DNA of 64,000 nucleotides from Quillaja saponaria (Eukaryota; Streptophyta; Magnoliopsida; Fabales; Quillajaceae): contig CM055617.1 of the NCBI GenBank assembly GCA_029379385.1, positions 10,573,532 through 10,637,531 on the forward strand, read 5' to 3'. A program made the position numbers and the translations under genes. The notes beneath the pieces are model-generated. The model was not told the DNA's origin and made no database searches. It saw nothing but the letters and a program-made list of their open reading frames with translations. Positions 1 through 12,510 of the stretch are shown here, piece after piece. Every line of letters begins with the position of its first letter. The first letter of the stretch is position 1.

Positions 1-676
1 AAAAAGGGCTCTTGGAATTCAATGGAGGAGCTAATAAAGCAGCGAAAGCTGGAAAAAAAAAAAAAAAAAAAAAGGGGTTTTCTTGGTTGGCAATGTAATG
101 ATGATGAAGTGGGTGAGCTGACAAACACTACCGTTTATCAGTTTTTATATTTTATTCCCAAATGGTTAAAATGCCAATTTTAAACTTCCAATTATTTTAG
201 GAAATTGATACGTTATATGGTACCCAAAAAAAAAAAACTACTCATTTACACCCTTGGGTCCAAGCTGTCTTTGTAGTTCATCCATAATTCGATGGTTAGT
301 GGAAGTAGAACCACCCTAGGCCCAAATAAAAATAAAATAAAATTAATGGGTATTATAAGTTTATATAAATAGAAGGTTTATAGTATTTATTGTTGTGATT
401 AATAATAATTTTAATGATATTTAATATATAAATTTTGTTTTAAAAAAATTTATATTTCAAAAATCATATTAATTATAGTTTAACAAGTACTCTTAGGAAC
501 TTATTTAAAAAAATCTAAAAACTACTCAAAAGGAGAAAAGTAATGTCAATAATCTTGTAAGATTATTTGTAATGGTTTTATATTCAATTGGTTGACGTAA
601 AAATACATGAAAACTTTTAGAAATGGAAAATTATTCATGAGACTGAAAGTGTTATATAAAAAATGAAGAATTTTAA
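1..676. other. AT-rich intergenic stretch, nothing recognised
   Basis: The stretch is strongly AT-rich with A- and T-runs and short open frames only. I see no conserved protein motif, tRNA-like structure or clear transposon end in it. Confidence 0.5.
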
Positions 677-1062
677 GTTTCTAGAATTTTACATGCTAAA
701 ATAGGACAAAAGTGAGAGTGAAGAACTTACACTCTGATAAAAGAGCATGTCCCTAAAAGAATTTGATACACTGGTACAGGAATATGTGCTGAAAAGAATT
801 TTATATTTTTCTCCTAAAAAAGAAAAAGCATTTGAGCACGGGCTACGCTAGGTTTTTATATAACAGTTTTCATCACATGAATAGTTTTTCGTTTCTAGAA
901 TTTTTCATGCTAGGATGCACGTAAGAGAGAAAAACTTATATCTTGATAGAGGAGTACGTCCTTAGAAGAATTTGACACATTGATATTAGAGTATGAGCCA
1001 AAATATGTTTTATATTTTTTCCCTAAAAAAGAAAAAGCATATGAGCATGCTTAATAGTATGT
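677..1062 (+). repeat. Two diverged direct copies of a ~170-bp unit
   Basis: A unit running from 'tttctagaatttt' through 'cctaaaaaagaaaaagca' occurs at about 677-845 and again at about 889-1060, roughly 212 bp apart. The copies share the order of many short blocks, such as 'agaatttga', 'ttatattttt' and 'aaaaagca', with scattered substitutions. This is a local direct duplication of unknown origin. No coding potential is visible. Confidence 0.6.
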
Positions 1063-1444
1063 ACGAGGATTTTAATATATACTATTTCAGGTACCAAACA
1101 AGCTAAGAATTATACAATTTTTATTTTTATGCTAAATAAAACTTCTTTTATTTCTAACTGAACCAATTATGTTTGTAGCTAAGGGTGTCATTATTATTAT
1201 TATTATTATTTCCTCATTTGATCAATTTTTTTTCCCTATTGTTACTCAGTTGACAATTATCTTGATCTATAAATTTTACGTAATGATATAATAGTATATC
1301 ATTAAAAAAAACTTACACATTATCTGTAATAAAAATATATAAAAACTTCTTTGACCCAGATGCAATGAGTCTAGTTTTTATGAATGTCTTGACAAATAGT
1401 TAAGATTTAATTTTGTAAAGATAAATTTTTACAAGATATATATT

Positions 1445-2590
1445 ATTATGATCAAAATAAATAGAAATATCAACATATATATAATTCATCTTTGTTATTT
1501 TTTAATGATTACTTTTTTATTTTTGGTAATACTTGGTGTCTTATGGCCTAATATTATTTTTATTTGATTAGTGAATAAGATTTGTGGTCAATAATGATGC
1601 ACGACTATATACAATGCTCAATATCTTTTTTTTTTTTCTTTTTTTTTGTTGGTGCATAAAAAATTACAAAGAAAAACTAACCAAAAAAAGCAACTCTTAT
1701 GGAGTCAACAAGGAGGAGAACATCAAGGAAACAAGTGGTGAGTCCCATTTGTAACACCAACTTGAAAAATGATCCATATGCGTTAGATTGCCAATAGTAG
1801 GGTGTGCATGGGTTGGTTCGGTCCGGGTAGTGATAAATTTTTGAACCGAATCGAAATTTTTGGATAGTAAAATTTATGAACCGAACCGAAAATAGGTATT
1901 ACTCGAAATTACCCGAACCAAAAAAAATGACTAGTTCGATTCGGGTATTCGGTTACCTTAAATTTATTAATATTTTACTAAAATTAATTTAAAATTTATA
2001 TTTTTTTATTTTTGAACCTCATACTCTTTAAATTCATTAGTTATTATAAAAAAAATATATAAAAAACATAATATATTAACATATTCAACACAAATAAAAA
2101 TACAAAATTATAAATTAATACAACAATACATTAAAAATAACAAAAAAAATTATATATTTTGATTTTCGGGTAACCACGGGTACCCATGTACAGTCTACCT
2201 CACTACCCGTAATCGAACCGAAAATAACAAGTATTAAATTTAAGTACCCTAACCGAATAAGAAAAATACTCGAATTTAACCGATCGGTTCGGTTCGAATA
2301 TTCGATTATCCCGGGTTCCTTGAACAACCCTAGCCAATAGCACATAGTATTGAGATAACATACAAACCCAATCATGTTGCATTGGGTAAAAAATTTAATT
2401 TGATCCATTATTGTGATCAAAATACATAGATATATATGATTCCTTTGTTATTTTTCGATGACCTTTTCTTTATTTTTGGTCATACTCAGTGTCCTATGGG
2501 TTAATGTTATATTTTATTTGTTTAGTGAATGAGATTTGTGGTCAATAATGATGCACAGTTATATCTAATGCTCAATGTCTTATTATTTAA
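1445..2590 (+). repeat. Direct duplication flanking a hAT miniature element
   Basis: About 180 bp starting at 'gatcaaaata' (about 1449) and ending near 'aatgctcaat' (about 1623) recurs at about 2414-2578. Shared blocks include 'agatttgtggtcaataat' and 'gatgcac'. The copies are about 965 bp apart and diverged. The later miniature element at 1798-2332 sits between them and accounts for 543 bp of that spacing. Confidence 0.6.
1798..2332. mobile_element. hAT-type miniature element (MITE), 535 bp
   Basis: The element is bounded by a perfect 8-bp target-site duplication GCCAATAG (1790-1797 and 2333-2340). Its ends read TAGGGTGTGCA and, on the other strand, TAGGGTTGTTCA. An 8-bp duplication with T/CA-G-GG-type ends is the signature of the hAT superfamily. 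The interior is rich in 'ggttcgg' and 'cgggta' motifs near both ends and AT-rich in the middle, with no transposase. It is non-autonomous. The TIRs are imperfect beyond about 12 bp, so the call rests mainly on the duplication. Confidence 0.85.
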
Positions 2591-3744
2591 AAGAAATGTA
2601 ACTTTCACTTTTTGTCTGTGGGATGAAAAAGGAATTGTCCAACTTTTTTCTTTCTTTTTTAACTAAAAATAGATTTTGACCAAAAAACAGAAAATAATGA
2701 ATTTTATTTAGAAACATTGCATATACCTCAACAAAAATGGGAAAAAAAAATTCATTGAAAACAAACCAAAAAATATAGAATTTTTTTACATTCGTTAGAG
2801 TGAAAGCATGTAAAAGTTTAGCCAAATTAAATAAGATTTACTGTCAAAATATTTGAGAGGAATAATAATCATGCTAATAGACCAAAAAATTCAAACTATA
2901 TAAGTAATCAAAATTAGTCATTAAATATTGTTATCCAAAATCTTTAAAATTACTCAAAAGATAACATAAAAATTTTATGACCAGCCATCGAATGAAATTT
3001 TTTTTTTGAAAAAGGACATAGAATAATTAATTTAAGGAACATTAGTACTAAAGTAAATTAATATAGCCTTAAAGTTAGAGTTTGACATATCATGATGTGG
3101 GTATATCATGTTAAAAAAATGTATTCTAAACAAGAAAAAATACTAATGAACAAATTACAAATTTGAAATTAAAAACCTTACACGGATTGAGTTAGTATAA
3201 TTTACAATTAACTAATAAGAAATTCTAATATAATTTAATTAACATTTAATAAAAACTTACACGGATTGAATTTATAAACAAATTACGATTTTCATCTGAG
3301 ATTTCTTTCATGAAAAAAAACTAAAAAAAAGAAAAAACATATAAGTGAATTAAAAAGAAAAGAAAAGTAAAGAAAAGAAATTTAGGGACAATTAAATAAT
3401 TCATTAAAATTTAATAAAAATTTATATGGATTGAATAAGTATAATTAATGAATAATTGACTGATCTCCACCCAAAAAATTTACAATTCTTTTGGAGTGTG
3501 TATACATATTTACAGCTAAATGAAACTTGTATGCATCTACAACTAAATTATCCAGATAGTGGAACAAACTCACAAACCTAGGAGTTCACAGAGATCTTTT
3601 AAGCTTATGGTCCTCAAATTCTTTTCAGCCCTTTTTCCAATTTCTTCCCATACATGATATTGGTCTTGTCAAGAGCCATCATGGAAGCGAAAGTCAAGTA
3701 GAAAATAAGTCTTGAAGAATGCCCCGTAACACGTACCATGTCTA
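2591..3744. other. AT-rich intergenic stretch, nothing recognised
   Basis: The stretch is AT-rich with A/G runs, for example at 3300-3380. The phrase 'acggattgaattt' or close variants recur at about 3182, 3258 and 3428, which hints at degenerate repeats. No gene is seen. Confidence 0.45.
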
Positions 3745-4255
3745 GACTAGTGTGGTGCCAAGTTCCTTTCAAACTACTTTCTTTTCAATTGACTTTGATT
3801 GGATTATCTTCTATCTTAATAATGATTCTTTCTTTAACAACAAGATATCTTGGCCTTCCTTTTTCTCCTTTCTAACTTGGAAGTTATGGAAATTAAGGAA
3901 TAAGATTATCTTTGTGAAAAATATAAAAATGTTTGTTATTCCTCCTAATATTGTCCATTCTCGGTGTGGTGAAGTTGAAAGCTTGTAGAATTATATGCTA
4001 GCAGTAAAATTAATAAGCTTATTAGCTGCGTTTTTCCACATTAGAATTGGATTAAACTGTAATGGTTGTTCCAAAGATGGTGGTAATAGTGATTGGAAAT
4101 GTGGTTGTATGGCTAATCTTTAGTTAGGGGATATCTATGAATTGTATTATGGCCTGAAATGACTTTGGATATGGTGTTCACAAAGGTTGTTGTTCAAATA
4201 GATTCGTATGTTATTTTGAACCTTATTAAGATGAAGATATTGAGTTCCATTTCTT
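3745..4255 (+). pseudogene. LINE-derived RNase H (RVT_3-like) remnant
   Basis: The + strand reads WPSFFSFLTWKLWKLRNKIIF-like residues at about 3840-3915, which matches the '...W.(L/I)WK.RN..IF' stretch that precedes the terminal RNase H domain of plant non-LTR retrotransposons. Downstream, after frame breaks, come a 'LNCNG.SK' block near 4052 and then 'KVVVQIDSYVILNLIK' at about 4184-4231, which resembles the 'VVVEIDS..VVNLI' motif of plant LINE RNase H. Stops and frameshifts separate the blocks, so this is a dead 5'-truncated fragment. No poly-A tail or TSD was identified. Confidence 0.6.
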
Positions 4256-4273
4256 TTTTCAATCTCATTATGC

Positions 4274-4870
4274 TTAATCTCCAAAGGTAGTCTCGACAAT
4301 CTGCTCAAGAACTCTATCTACATGCTCTGGAACTCCAACTACATCCTTTGGAATGTCGGCTATCTTCCTCATGTCTTCAACTATAACTTCATCATTATGT
4401 CAATAAGGTAAATCATATTCGCAACTAGAATCTTGTCATCTATCACAAGTGGATTGTGAACATCATCAACTTCATAGTCCTGACTCAACTTTCAATGGAG
4501 AAGCAATAGGCTCAAATAGTAGCTCTAGTTTCATGGTTTCGATGGTCACCCTCTAATGCAAGCGGCTCATAAACATCTTCGACTTCACAGTCATAAGTAT
4601 CACTATCTCGTGGTAGTGAAGTAGGCTCAACTATGATGTCATTAAATTCCTGCAAGTCTTATTGTACTTGAATGTTTGTATCAACCATAACTAACTCAAG
4701 TTTATCAGGGGCAGGACCCAACTTTGCAAGCCCTTAACCCAGTGTTGCACTAAGCTCATCAAGTTTCATGTTAGTGTTGTTCATGTAATCTTTATTAGTT
4801 CAGGTGTATGAGGTTGTGATAACATTGAGATTAAAGAACTTGAGGGTACTGGTGGTGTCTATAGCTCGGC
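4274..4870 (-). pseudogene. Decayed coding relic, family not recognised
   Basis: Reading the minus strand from about 4870 downwards gives a protein-like run with segments such as MKLDELSATLG, KLGPAPDKLELVMVDTNIQV, DLQEFNDIIVEPTSL and, after a frame change, IVEDMRKIADIPKDVVGVPE and VLEQIVETTFGD before a TAA at 4274-4276. An acidic motif appears twice, as YDCEVEDVYEPL and QDYEVDDVHNPL. At least four in-frame stops are present, several of the kind expected from C-to-T change at CAA or CGA. I do not recognise the family. It may be a transposon gene or a host pseudogene. It lies next to a LINE remnant on the opposite strand. Confidence 0.4.
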
Positions 4871-7600
4871 CAGTCATAACTAAGATAATCGATCAATTCA
4901 TATACAAAATTGACCAAATAATAACAATATCCCTATTTTTGTAAATAAGAACCCAAAGGGTGACACATAGGGTCTCAGTAAGAAAAGTACCTAGGATCCA
5001 CAAAACATTGGGTCAACACTCATGATACAACTCAGGTAACTCTAGGATAATTAGATCCTAAAAGTGCAAACATAAAATTTTATAGAAATATTTACACGAA
5101 TCTCTATAGGTCTAATCGTCTAAGTGTAGTATTATCCTTAGACGTAACTGCTTTGGATAATTCAAGTCTGGGTAAGTAGAAAAAACACGATCAACATAGA
5201 GTACCATGACATCATAAAATAAAATAAATAATTTTTCTTGTCTTTTTTTGTCACACCCTCATATGAAGGTATGACTGGCCGGAAGAATGGATACCCAAAC
5301 CTCCGTAACCCTAAATCCACAATGGCCAAACACAATTGACTCTTACACAAACTATAGTTAAGAATAAGAAAATTTATCTGAATCAAAATGTAGACAAGAA
5401 CTGGCTATGAAACATAAATATTTACTTTCAATCTGGCAGAGATCCTCAGTAAAGTGAAATCTGCCTAACAGTATATATATACCAATAACCTGGTATAATT
5501 CACGGTTAAACCATAATATCAAAATACTCAAAGGAGCTATGCTCCTACCCACATTTTGAGTTACCATGGTTAACTCAATATACACAACAAAGCATGGCAC
5601 CTAAAAGGACTGCAAGTGTCACCCTATCAGCTTCAAGTATGTGACTTCGGGATATAACTTGCAGCAATAGTGTCGGTAGGTAACAAATCTTGACATAGCG
5701 AACTGGATTTTCCTGATACTAAAAAAAATAACCACAGAAGAAGGAATGAGTCACAAAGACTCAGTGAGCAAATCACGTACCCAGAGGGTACTAGCATCAC
5801 TCAAAACATATATTACTAATTAATCTCAAGTCTAAATTTAATTGCACTTGTATGTACTTATAATTATCATACAATCACAATTCATATATTTCAAAAAAAT
5901 AATCAAAGCATATAATAACATAACATAATTATATAACATTTCACATTACACGTACATCTTTTAAGTTCTACAAATTCACAATTCATATGATACACAAGAT
6001 CACAAACTTATCAGAACAATGATATCAAACAAAACAACCAAATGGCCAACGAGTAACCCAGCCCCGCACAACAGTATCACCCCCTACCGGGTATTTACGC
6101 TCCCGCACAACAAGTTAATCTCCGTACACAATCCATCCCACCGGGGCTGAGCACTCAATTTAAAAAAACATTTATCAGAATCAGAATTTCTCATTATTTT
6201 TAAATCAGAGTATCCTATGTGCACCTGGATTTTTAATTTCAGAAATAAAAATCATTTTCCAGAAAATGTTCACTAGTTGGCCTTTATCAAACACAAACAA
6301 TGTCAACACAGTAACCCATATCAATCAAACAAACATAATTCAATAAATTACTGAAATACTTTCCTTATGTTTCCATACAACACGTCTATTCACATACACA
6401 TATAATTGCACATAAAGAATCTAGCAACCAAAGAATACGTAGTTTACTCACTAGGCTCAAGGATATGGTTCATCAACCCGTCCAGCCTGCAGTGGTGTCA
6501 GAATATCCTTGACACTATCTGAAGCTGAAAAATCATGCATTCATATATTACTTAAAGTGATCCTTCATAATCAAATTTACGAGTTCTCAATTATACGTAG
6601 CTACGCTCTTAATACGCAATTCAAAAATTAATTCATTACATGATCATATTTTAATATATATATAGCTTATTTTCTACATTTCATCAACATCTGATCAATA
6701 TGTCTTATTTTGATCCCATATATATATATATATATATATATATACTTCTTAACACAATCTTTACACTTCCTTTTATTCTTATATTACTCATTTATCATAT
6801 ATTTATTTTGGACTCAGTTTAACCATTCACAATTATTAGGAATCTATATTACAAAATTTCAATATTGTTTGCTCCAAAATTTCATATCACTCACTTTCCA
6901 TTTCCTAAAATATTTTTATAACTAATTAATATAAACTACCACTAATAATTTTGTACAAATTACTTTAAATACTTTAATACACTTATCCAACCTCCCACAG
7001 TTTTCTTGCCTACTGAATATGCAACTTCTGGCTGCCTTGATCAAGAGGGGTAACTTTTCAAATGGGAGGTGAATGTTGACGCAGAACAGGGCAGTCCCTA
7101 ACTACACTTTATCTTAGCTAAAACGATGGAAAATCACAAAAGTGGAGGCAAAGCAAAGGATGTTAGCAGGGTGGTTGTTGAATAATCAACCCACCAGTGG
7201 CAGCTCTAAGATTCAGTCAACCTCACTCACAAAACCTCCACATACTAAGACAAACAATAGCCCCATTTTGATGAATCAACTTCAAGAAAGAAAGGAATTA
7301 AAATAAAGTTTACGGTCAAGGAAAACATCCAATTCCTCACGGCTAAAGTCTAGGATTTTCATGCTTTCATAGACAGCCACCCTTGCACAGAAAAATAAGG
7401 CAAAAAGAACAGAGTTGCCGCTAGATAGGAGGATGGAAAATCAACAATAAGCTACTGTAAACTCCCTCTAAACAGTCTAAGTTTCAAATTCCTAATATAC
7501 AAGCTTTTATGTCTATAAGAAAGAGAAAGTAATTAGCTTACCAAGAATTAAACTTAGCTATTAAGTGTATGCAATCTCACGGCCAGCTTGAGGAAAAGGG
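4871..7600. other. Unclassified repetitive region, probably old transposon
   Basis: No gene is seen. Segments such as 5,255-5,300 ('gtcacaccctc...'), 5,740-5,790 ('gagtcacaaagactcagtgagc') and 6,050-6,160 (C-rich 'accgggtatttacgctcccg') have the look of dispersed plant repeat DNA, less AT-rich than the surroundings. I found no LTR pair, primer-binding site or long reading frame, so I leave it unclassified. A (TA)n microsatellite lies at 6718-6744. Confidence 0.35.
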
Positions 7601-7624
7601 AAAGAATCAAGCAATCCATGGCAA

Positions 7625-7728
7625 ATGGAAGAGATAGGAAAAAGTAAGTCGGTTTGGCCAAGGGAGAAAAGACATTGCCATGGAAGAGATAGGAAAAAGT
7701 AAGTCGGTTTAGCCAAGGGAGAAAAGAC
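7625..7728 (+). repeat. Tandem repeat, 55-bp unit, ~1.9 copies
   Basis: The unit beginning 'atggaagagataggaaaaag' starts at 7625 and again at 7680. The overlapping parts differ at one visible position (ggtttggcc versus ggtttagcc). The near-identity suggests a recent duplication. Confidence 0.85.
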
Positions 7729-7740
7729 AAACTACTAATA

Positions 7741-9600
7741 TACTAAATTATAATTTAATGTTGTGGAGGATATTAATCCTAAAATTAAATATATAAGTAA
7801 TCATATCTTATAATTTTTATTATATATATATATATATATATATTTTCTTTTATTTTTAACCACATATGCTAAAAAGATTATTTGATTTTTTTAATAGGAT
7901 TAATATGATACTGAGATTCGCCTTGAAAAGAATCCGAAATCTAGAAATTAGAATCGCAAGAATAAGAGTTGTCAACCAATAAGGTAGTGAATTTCAATTA
8001 ATCTATATGTGTATATATATAAATATAAATATATATATATATAAATCTCAATTATTATTATTATTATTTTTTATAACCAAGAATATAGTCAAAATTTAAT
8101 TTCTTAATTATGTGTATACACACATATATATACATATACACAAATGTTTATTTTAATTCTAATTTTTTTTTAAAAATGATTTATTCACCTAGTCACACAA
8201 TTTACGTAAGAATATTCTAACACATATATTAAACTATCGAGTTATTACATTTTTTCCCCATTTCTATTTGGAGAAGAAAAATTCAAATATAACAAAACTA
8301 AAAGAAAAATACAAAGTAACTGAAAAACGGGCTGTAGTTATCAAATTGTAGTACCTGGGCTAAATTGGTTGCGAATTGGCCCAGTTATGGAGCTGGCTAG
8401 ATTGGTTGGACCATGTTGTAGAAGAGGGTCTGCATTGGAGAATGGCTGGGCTTGGAGTAGGCTAGATGTCAACTTTGAGGCTTGGACTCACAACAAACTG
8501 GGTCAAGCATGGGCTGAGATGATTAGGCTTCATTCACATCGGGTTTGCAATGCCTGGGTCAACTTACCAGGGAGACGACACACAACCGTATGCACTTAAA
8601 CACGCGCGGCGCGTGTCCGAGCATGTGTTTTTTGCGGTAAATTTTTAGCTAATTCTAAATCAGAGCAGGACGATGGTACGTATTGTCAATTTCCGAAAAG
8701 GAGTGGTGGTGGATGGTGGATGGCGGCGGACTGAGGTGGTTTTCAGGGCAAAGAAATTGCTTTTTGTGTGTGTGTGTGTGTTTTGGCTAGTTTTGGAATA
8801 TTCTTGGTGGCTTTGAATGATCGATTTGTTCCATACCAAATTTGATGTCTAAGAAGAAATTAGAGTTTAAAAACTCGCAAACAGGTATTCAATTTGTCAA
8901 AAAATCTTAAATACAACAATATTATATGGTTATATAAAATTTTAGGACAAAAACATAAATAACAATAATCTAATAACTTAAACTAAATAATATAAATTAA
9001 ATTTCTAAATCTTAAAGTTATATATCACAAAACATAAAATAAAATACAGATAATTATATTAAATAAAACTCTATCGATATTGGTTCTGTTTAGTATGATG
9101 GCGAGATAGAGACCACGGTCCAAGACATGATAGAGATCATTTTGTCTTACAAGTACTGTCAGTTTGGATGGTTTAAAAAGCATGGCCTGAGACTATGGTC
9201 TCATCTGAAACCATGGTCAAAAAAGTTATTTTGTATAAAAATTACTAAAAGGGTATTTATGTGGTATATTAAAAATAAATAAATTGAATAGTTTTATATT
9301 AATCAGTTTTGATTTTTAATTTTATTTTCTATATTTAATTAAAATTAAATTCAAGTAATAATTAATTCATTTATTAGTTTTAATTTATTTTATTTTAAAG
9401 TAAATTTTAATTATTATTATTTTAATTTATGTAGTTTAATTTAAATAATCTAATAATTTTCACACAAATAATTTTAATTGAAAAACTAAAATTGAAATTA
9501 CAAAAAAAGTAAAAACAAATACTAAATTGAAATGACCGTTGGGCCAGTCCAAAATTTTGAAAATGGGGAGAGGACAAGTTGGAGATTCTTGAAATTAATG
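7741..9600. other. Intergenic region with microsatellites and a GC palindrome
   Basis: (TA)n runs lie at 7820-7843 and 8030-8042, and a (TG)n run at 8765-8781. A less AT-rich block at 8340-8760 ends in a GC palindrome (8600-8616). The + strand open frame of 76 codons at 8369-8599 has no recognisable motif and I do not call it a gene. From 8880 to 9530 the sequence is AT-rich. Confidence 0.4.
8600..8616. repeat. 17-bp GC-rich palindrome
   Basis: ACACGCGC-G-GCGCGTGT is a perfect palindrome with 8-bp arms around one base, in an otherwise AT-rich region. It could be a transposon-end hairpin or a protein site; nothing else in the sequence decides this. Confidence 0.7.
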
Positions 9601-9738
9601 GAGCTATTTTGTAGTTTGGGGGTCAGTGTATAGTAGGAATAAAAGAAATTGGGTTAGGGCAAAATGGGAAAGAAAAAAAATATTTGCATCGCTGCAAAAT
9701 AACAGTTTATTGAACGCAGGACGCGGCAGCCCAAAAGA

Positions 9739-9976
9739 GTTGCGGTGCGTCGGTGGCAGCACAAAGCCCAGGCTAATTGCAATTAAATTGTTAAACCCTG
9801 TTTTGCAATTAAATTGCGGTGCGTCGGCGCCTCAACGCGCTTAGCTACCAAAACAGCATTTTCTGAAAAGGTTCCTCCATTGTATGGGACTTTGCATTTG
9901 CTTTTGAGACATTTTAAATTAAAAGTATTCACTAGAAAAGTCTAATTGCAATTAAATTGTTAAACCCTGTTTTCAA
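9739..9976 (+). repeat. Dispersed short direct repeats upstream of the LBD gene
   Basis: The word 'ttgcggtgcgtcgg' occurs twice (about 9740 and 9815). A roughly 32-bp block beginning 'ctaattgcaattaaattg' and ending 'aaccctgtttt' occurs at about 9773 and about 9943. The GC-rich core at 9715-9840 contrasts with its flanks and may be a small old transposon, but I could not fix its ends. Confidence 0.5.
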
Positions 9977-10020
9977 ACTGGATGAAATTACTCCTTTTTA
10001 ATCAATCCATCCTTATTGTC

Positions 10021-10110
10021 CTTGAAATTGGAATAAAAATTATACGTGTACGGCCAGGATTTATCCTTGAAATTGGAATGAAAATTATACGTGTACGGCC
10101 AGGATTTATC
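10021..10110 (+). repeat. Tandem repeat, 45-bp unit x2, LBD promoter region
   Basis: Two adjacent copies of a 45-bp unit start at 10021 ('cttgaaattggaataaaaat') and 10066. I see one difference between them (ataaaaatt versus atgaaaatt). They lie about 430-520 bp upstream of the LBD start codon. Confidence 0.85.
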
Positions 10111-10270
10111 CAACTTAATTACAGCCAATGTGCAAGGCATGTGTATATATACAAAAATCTTGTAAAAATTAACTTTATGAGGGAAACATAATCTAATTTA
10201 ATTAAATTTAATTACAATTAGGTAAGGGCTAACTAGTAATTACATATTGTTTTACCCACAATTGCAAACG

Positions 10271-10278
10271 TATATAAG
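10271..10278 (+). promoter_or_regulatory. Candidate TATA box for the LBD gene
   Basis: TATATAAG lies about 260 bp upstream of the ATG at 10539. A C/T-rich leader follows (about 10300-10350), as expected of a plant 5' UTR. The assignment is by position and motif only. Confidence 0.45.
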
Positions 10279-10538
10279 AAAGAAACCTAACCTAATTTTA
10301 CTATCTCTTGTCTCCATACGGCACAAAAGGGTTTCCTTCCTCCTCCTGTAAGACCTCCAAACTAACTATTATGGATTTTCTCTTGTTTCTCTTAATTTCT
10401 CTCACTATTACACTTTTAATTTTATCTTTCTACATAGATAGAGAAAGAGGTACAAAAAGTTGTACATGCATTATTTTTCTCTAACTTTTTTTTTTCGTCT
10501 TGTTGTTAGCTAGGGTTTATATATATATATAGCAAAGT

Positions 10539-12475
10539 ATGGCACGGAGTGGCAGGGGTGAGCAGTCTTGTGCTGTGTGCAAGCACCAAAGACGCAAATG
10601 CGGAGAGGATTGTATAATGGCTGCTTACTTTCCGGCAGAGAAAAACGATGAATACCTATCAGTTCAAAGAGTTTTTGGTTTGAAAAACATGGCAAAGATG
10701 CTTAGAGAACTCGAGGAAAGACACCGGGAAGAAGTTGTTAAATCTTTGTTATGGGAAGCTTCAATGTGGACACAATACCCTACTGAAGGACCTCTTGGAC
10801 AGTACAGGAAATTGCAACATGAGCTTGATCTTCTTAGGGATAGTTTGAACCAATTAATCATGAATATGGGTGTGAATAAAAATCATGCTGTACTACCACC
10901 CAATAATATTAATGGTCATGATCATACTAGGTCAGTAATTTTAGGTCTACAAGGACCTGAAATAGAAAACCCAGCTGGGTCTATTCAATCAATGATGCAA
11001 TTGCAAAGAGGAGGCCAAGCTGGGATATTGAGAGGTCCTGCAGCAGCAGTACCCTATAGTATGAGTAATGGCGATGGTGGACAAGGAATTGGAGGTAGTA
11101 TTAATGGTGGGTATTGGCAAGGACAAGCTGGGTCAAGTAGCAATAGGGGGTTTAATTATAATCATAGAGTTATGATGGGGCAAGGAGGACAATTACAAGG
11201 AGTAAACCAAGGTGGAAACTATTTTAGTCCTGATGAGTATGTAGCAGCACAAAGGAGATTTCTGAACCAAAGTACTCCACAAAGACATTATCAGATGGTC
11301 CAAGTAGGAAATATAGTGAATTTTCAACACCAACCACAGAACAGTTATCAGAATTTTACCAATATTCAAGGTAAAGAAATATCCTCTTTTTTTCTTCTTC
11401 TTCTTTCCTATTTATTTTCTTAAACATAAAGCAGATGGTATAGATTGAAAATTTATGACTTGTTACATCGAATAAGTATGATGAGATAGTATACAGAAAA
11501 ACACAATAGTATGACAAATTTATGACTAACAGAGTACTTCTATACATTGTTAGACTATGGTGTAGTGATGAAAAAGATTAATATAACGGTATAATTTATT
11601 ATCTAGTACAAAATGTAAACTTATATTATTAAATCTTATATGTATATATGTGCCGAACAAGTCCTCAATGCATTATCTATATTTAATTTTAATTACGAAA
11701 TTGTGATTGTCAGCAAGTTTCACTATAAGAAATTTTCCATTTACCAAAACTAGTCATTGTTAAAGTATGTTGTTGTCATTGTTAAGTAAATTTGTAGAAA
11801 GCTAAGAGGAGAAGGAGATGTTAGCATGTGGTTGAGCTTAAGTAGAAGTTTAGTCCCGAATTGAATGAGAGTCCCAGTGTAATGACTATAATTAATAATT
11901 TTTTTCACTTTTTTTTTGGCCAAGAATACTTCTATTAAGACTTAATCATAGTGTTAGCAAATGTCTATACTATTATAAAAGTGAGAAACTCTTATAGTCT
12001 CTTACTTTATAATAGTATAAATAAATTAAATATTTATTTGTTAATTTAAATTAATTGAAAAAATTAACTTCTTAATAACTAGCATACTACTTTCACTCAC
12101 ACACAAACTCTGTTGAAAATAATAAACAAGGTGAGAGTTATTTTGATGTAATGAGGTAGTTAGTTTCTTATAACGGGTGACTACAAATTAATGTGTGTCA
12201 GTGGGAGTTTTATTTATTTATTTAAACAATTTCTCGAAAGGAGATTCAACAAATTGATTTTGTAGTAAGTTATTAAAGTTTCCCTAACAATATATTATAT
12301 TTCTCTCTCTAAATGTCTAAATGTGTGTTTGAGTATGTGAATGCCTACTATATTTTAACAAAGTGGTAATGCATGTTAATTACAAATTTAAATATAATTA
12401 AAAAAACTGAAATGATCATTTTATAATTAAAAAAAAAATGATTGAGCATATGCATAAGCACTTGCATGTGAATAG

Positions 12476-12510
<35 letters not shown>

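Noticed and set aside
8369..8599. 76-codon + strand frame as a small gene
   Set aside because: Its composition is locally GC-rich repeat DNA. There is no motif, no promoter and no neighbouring exon.
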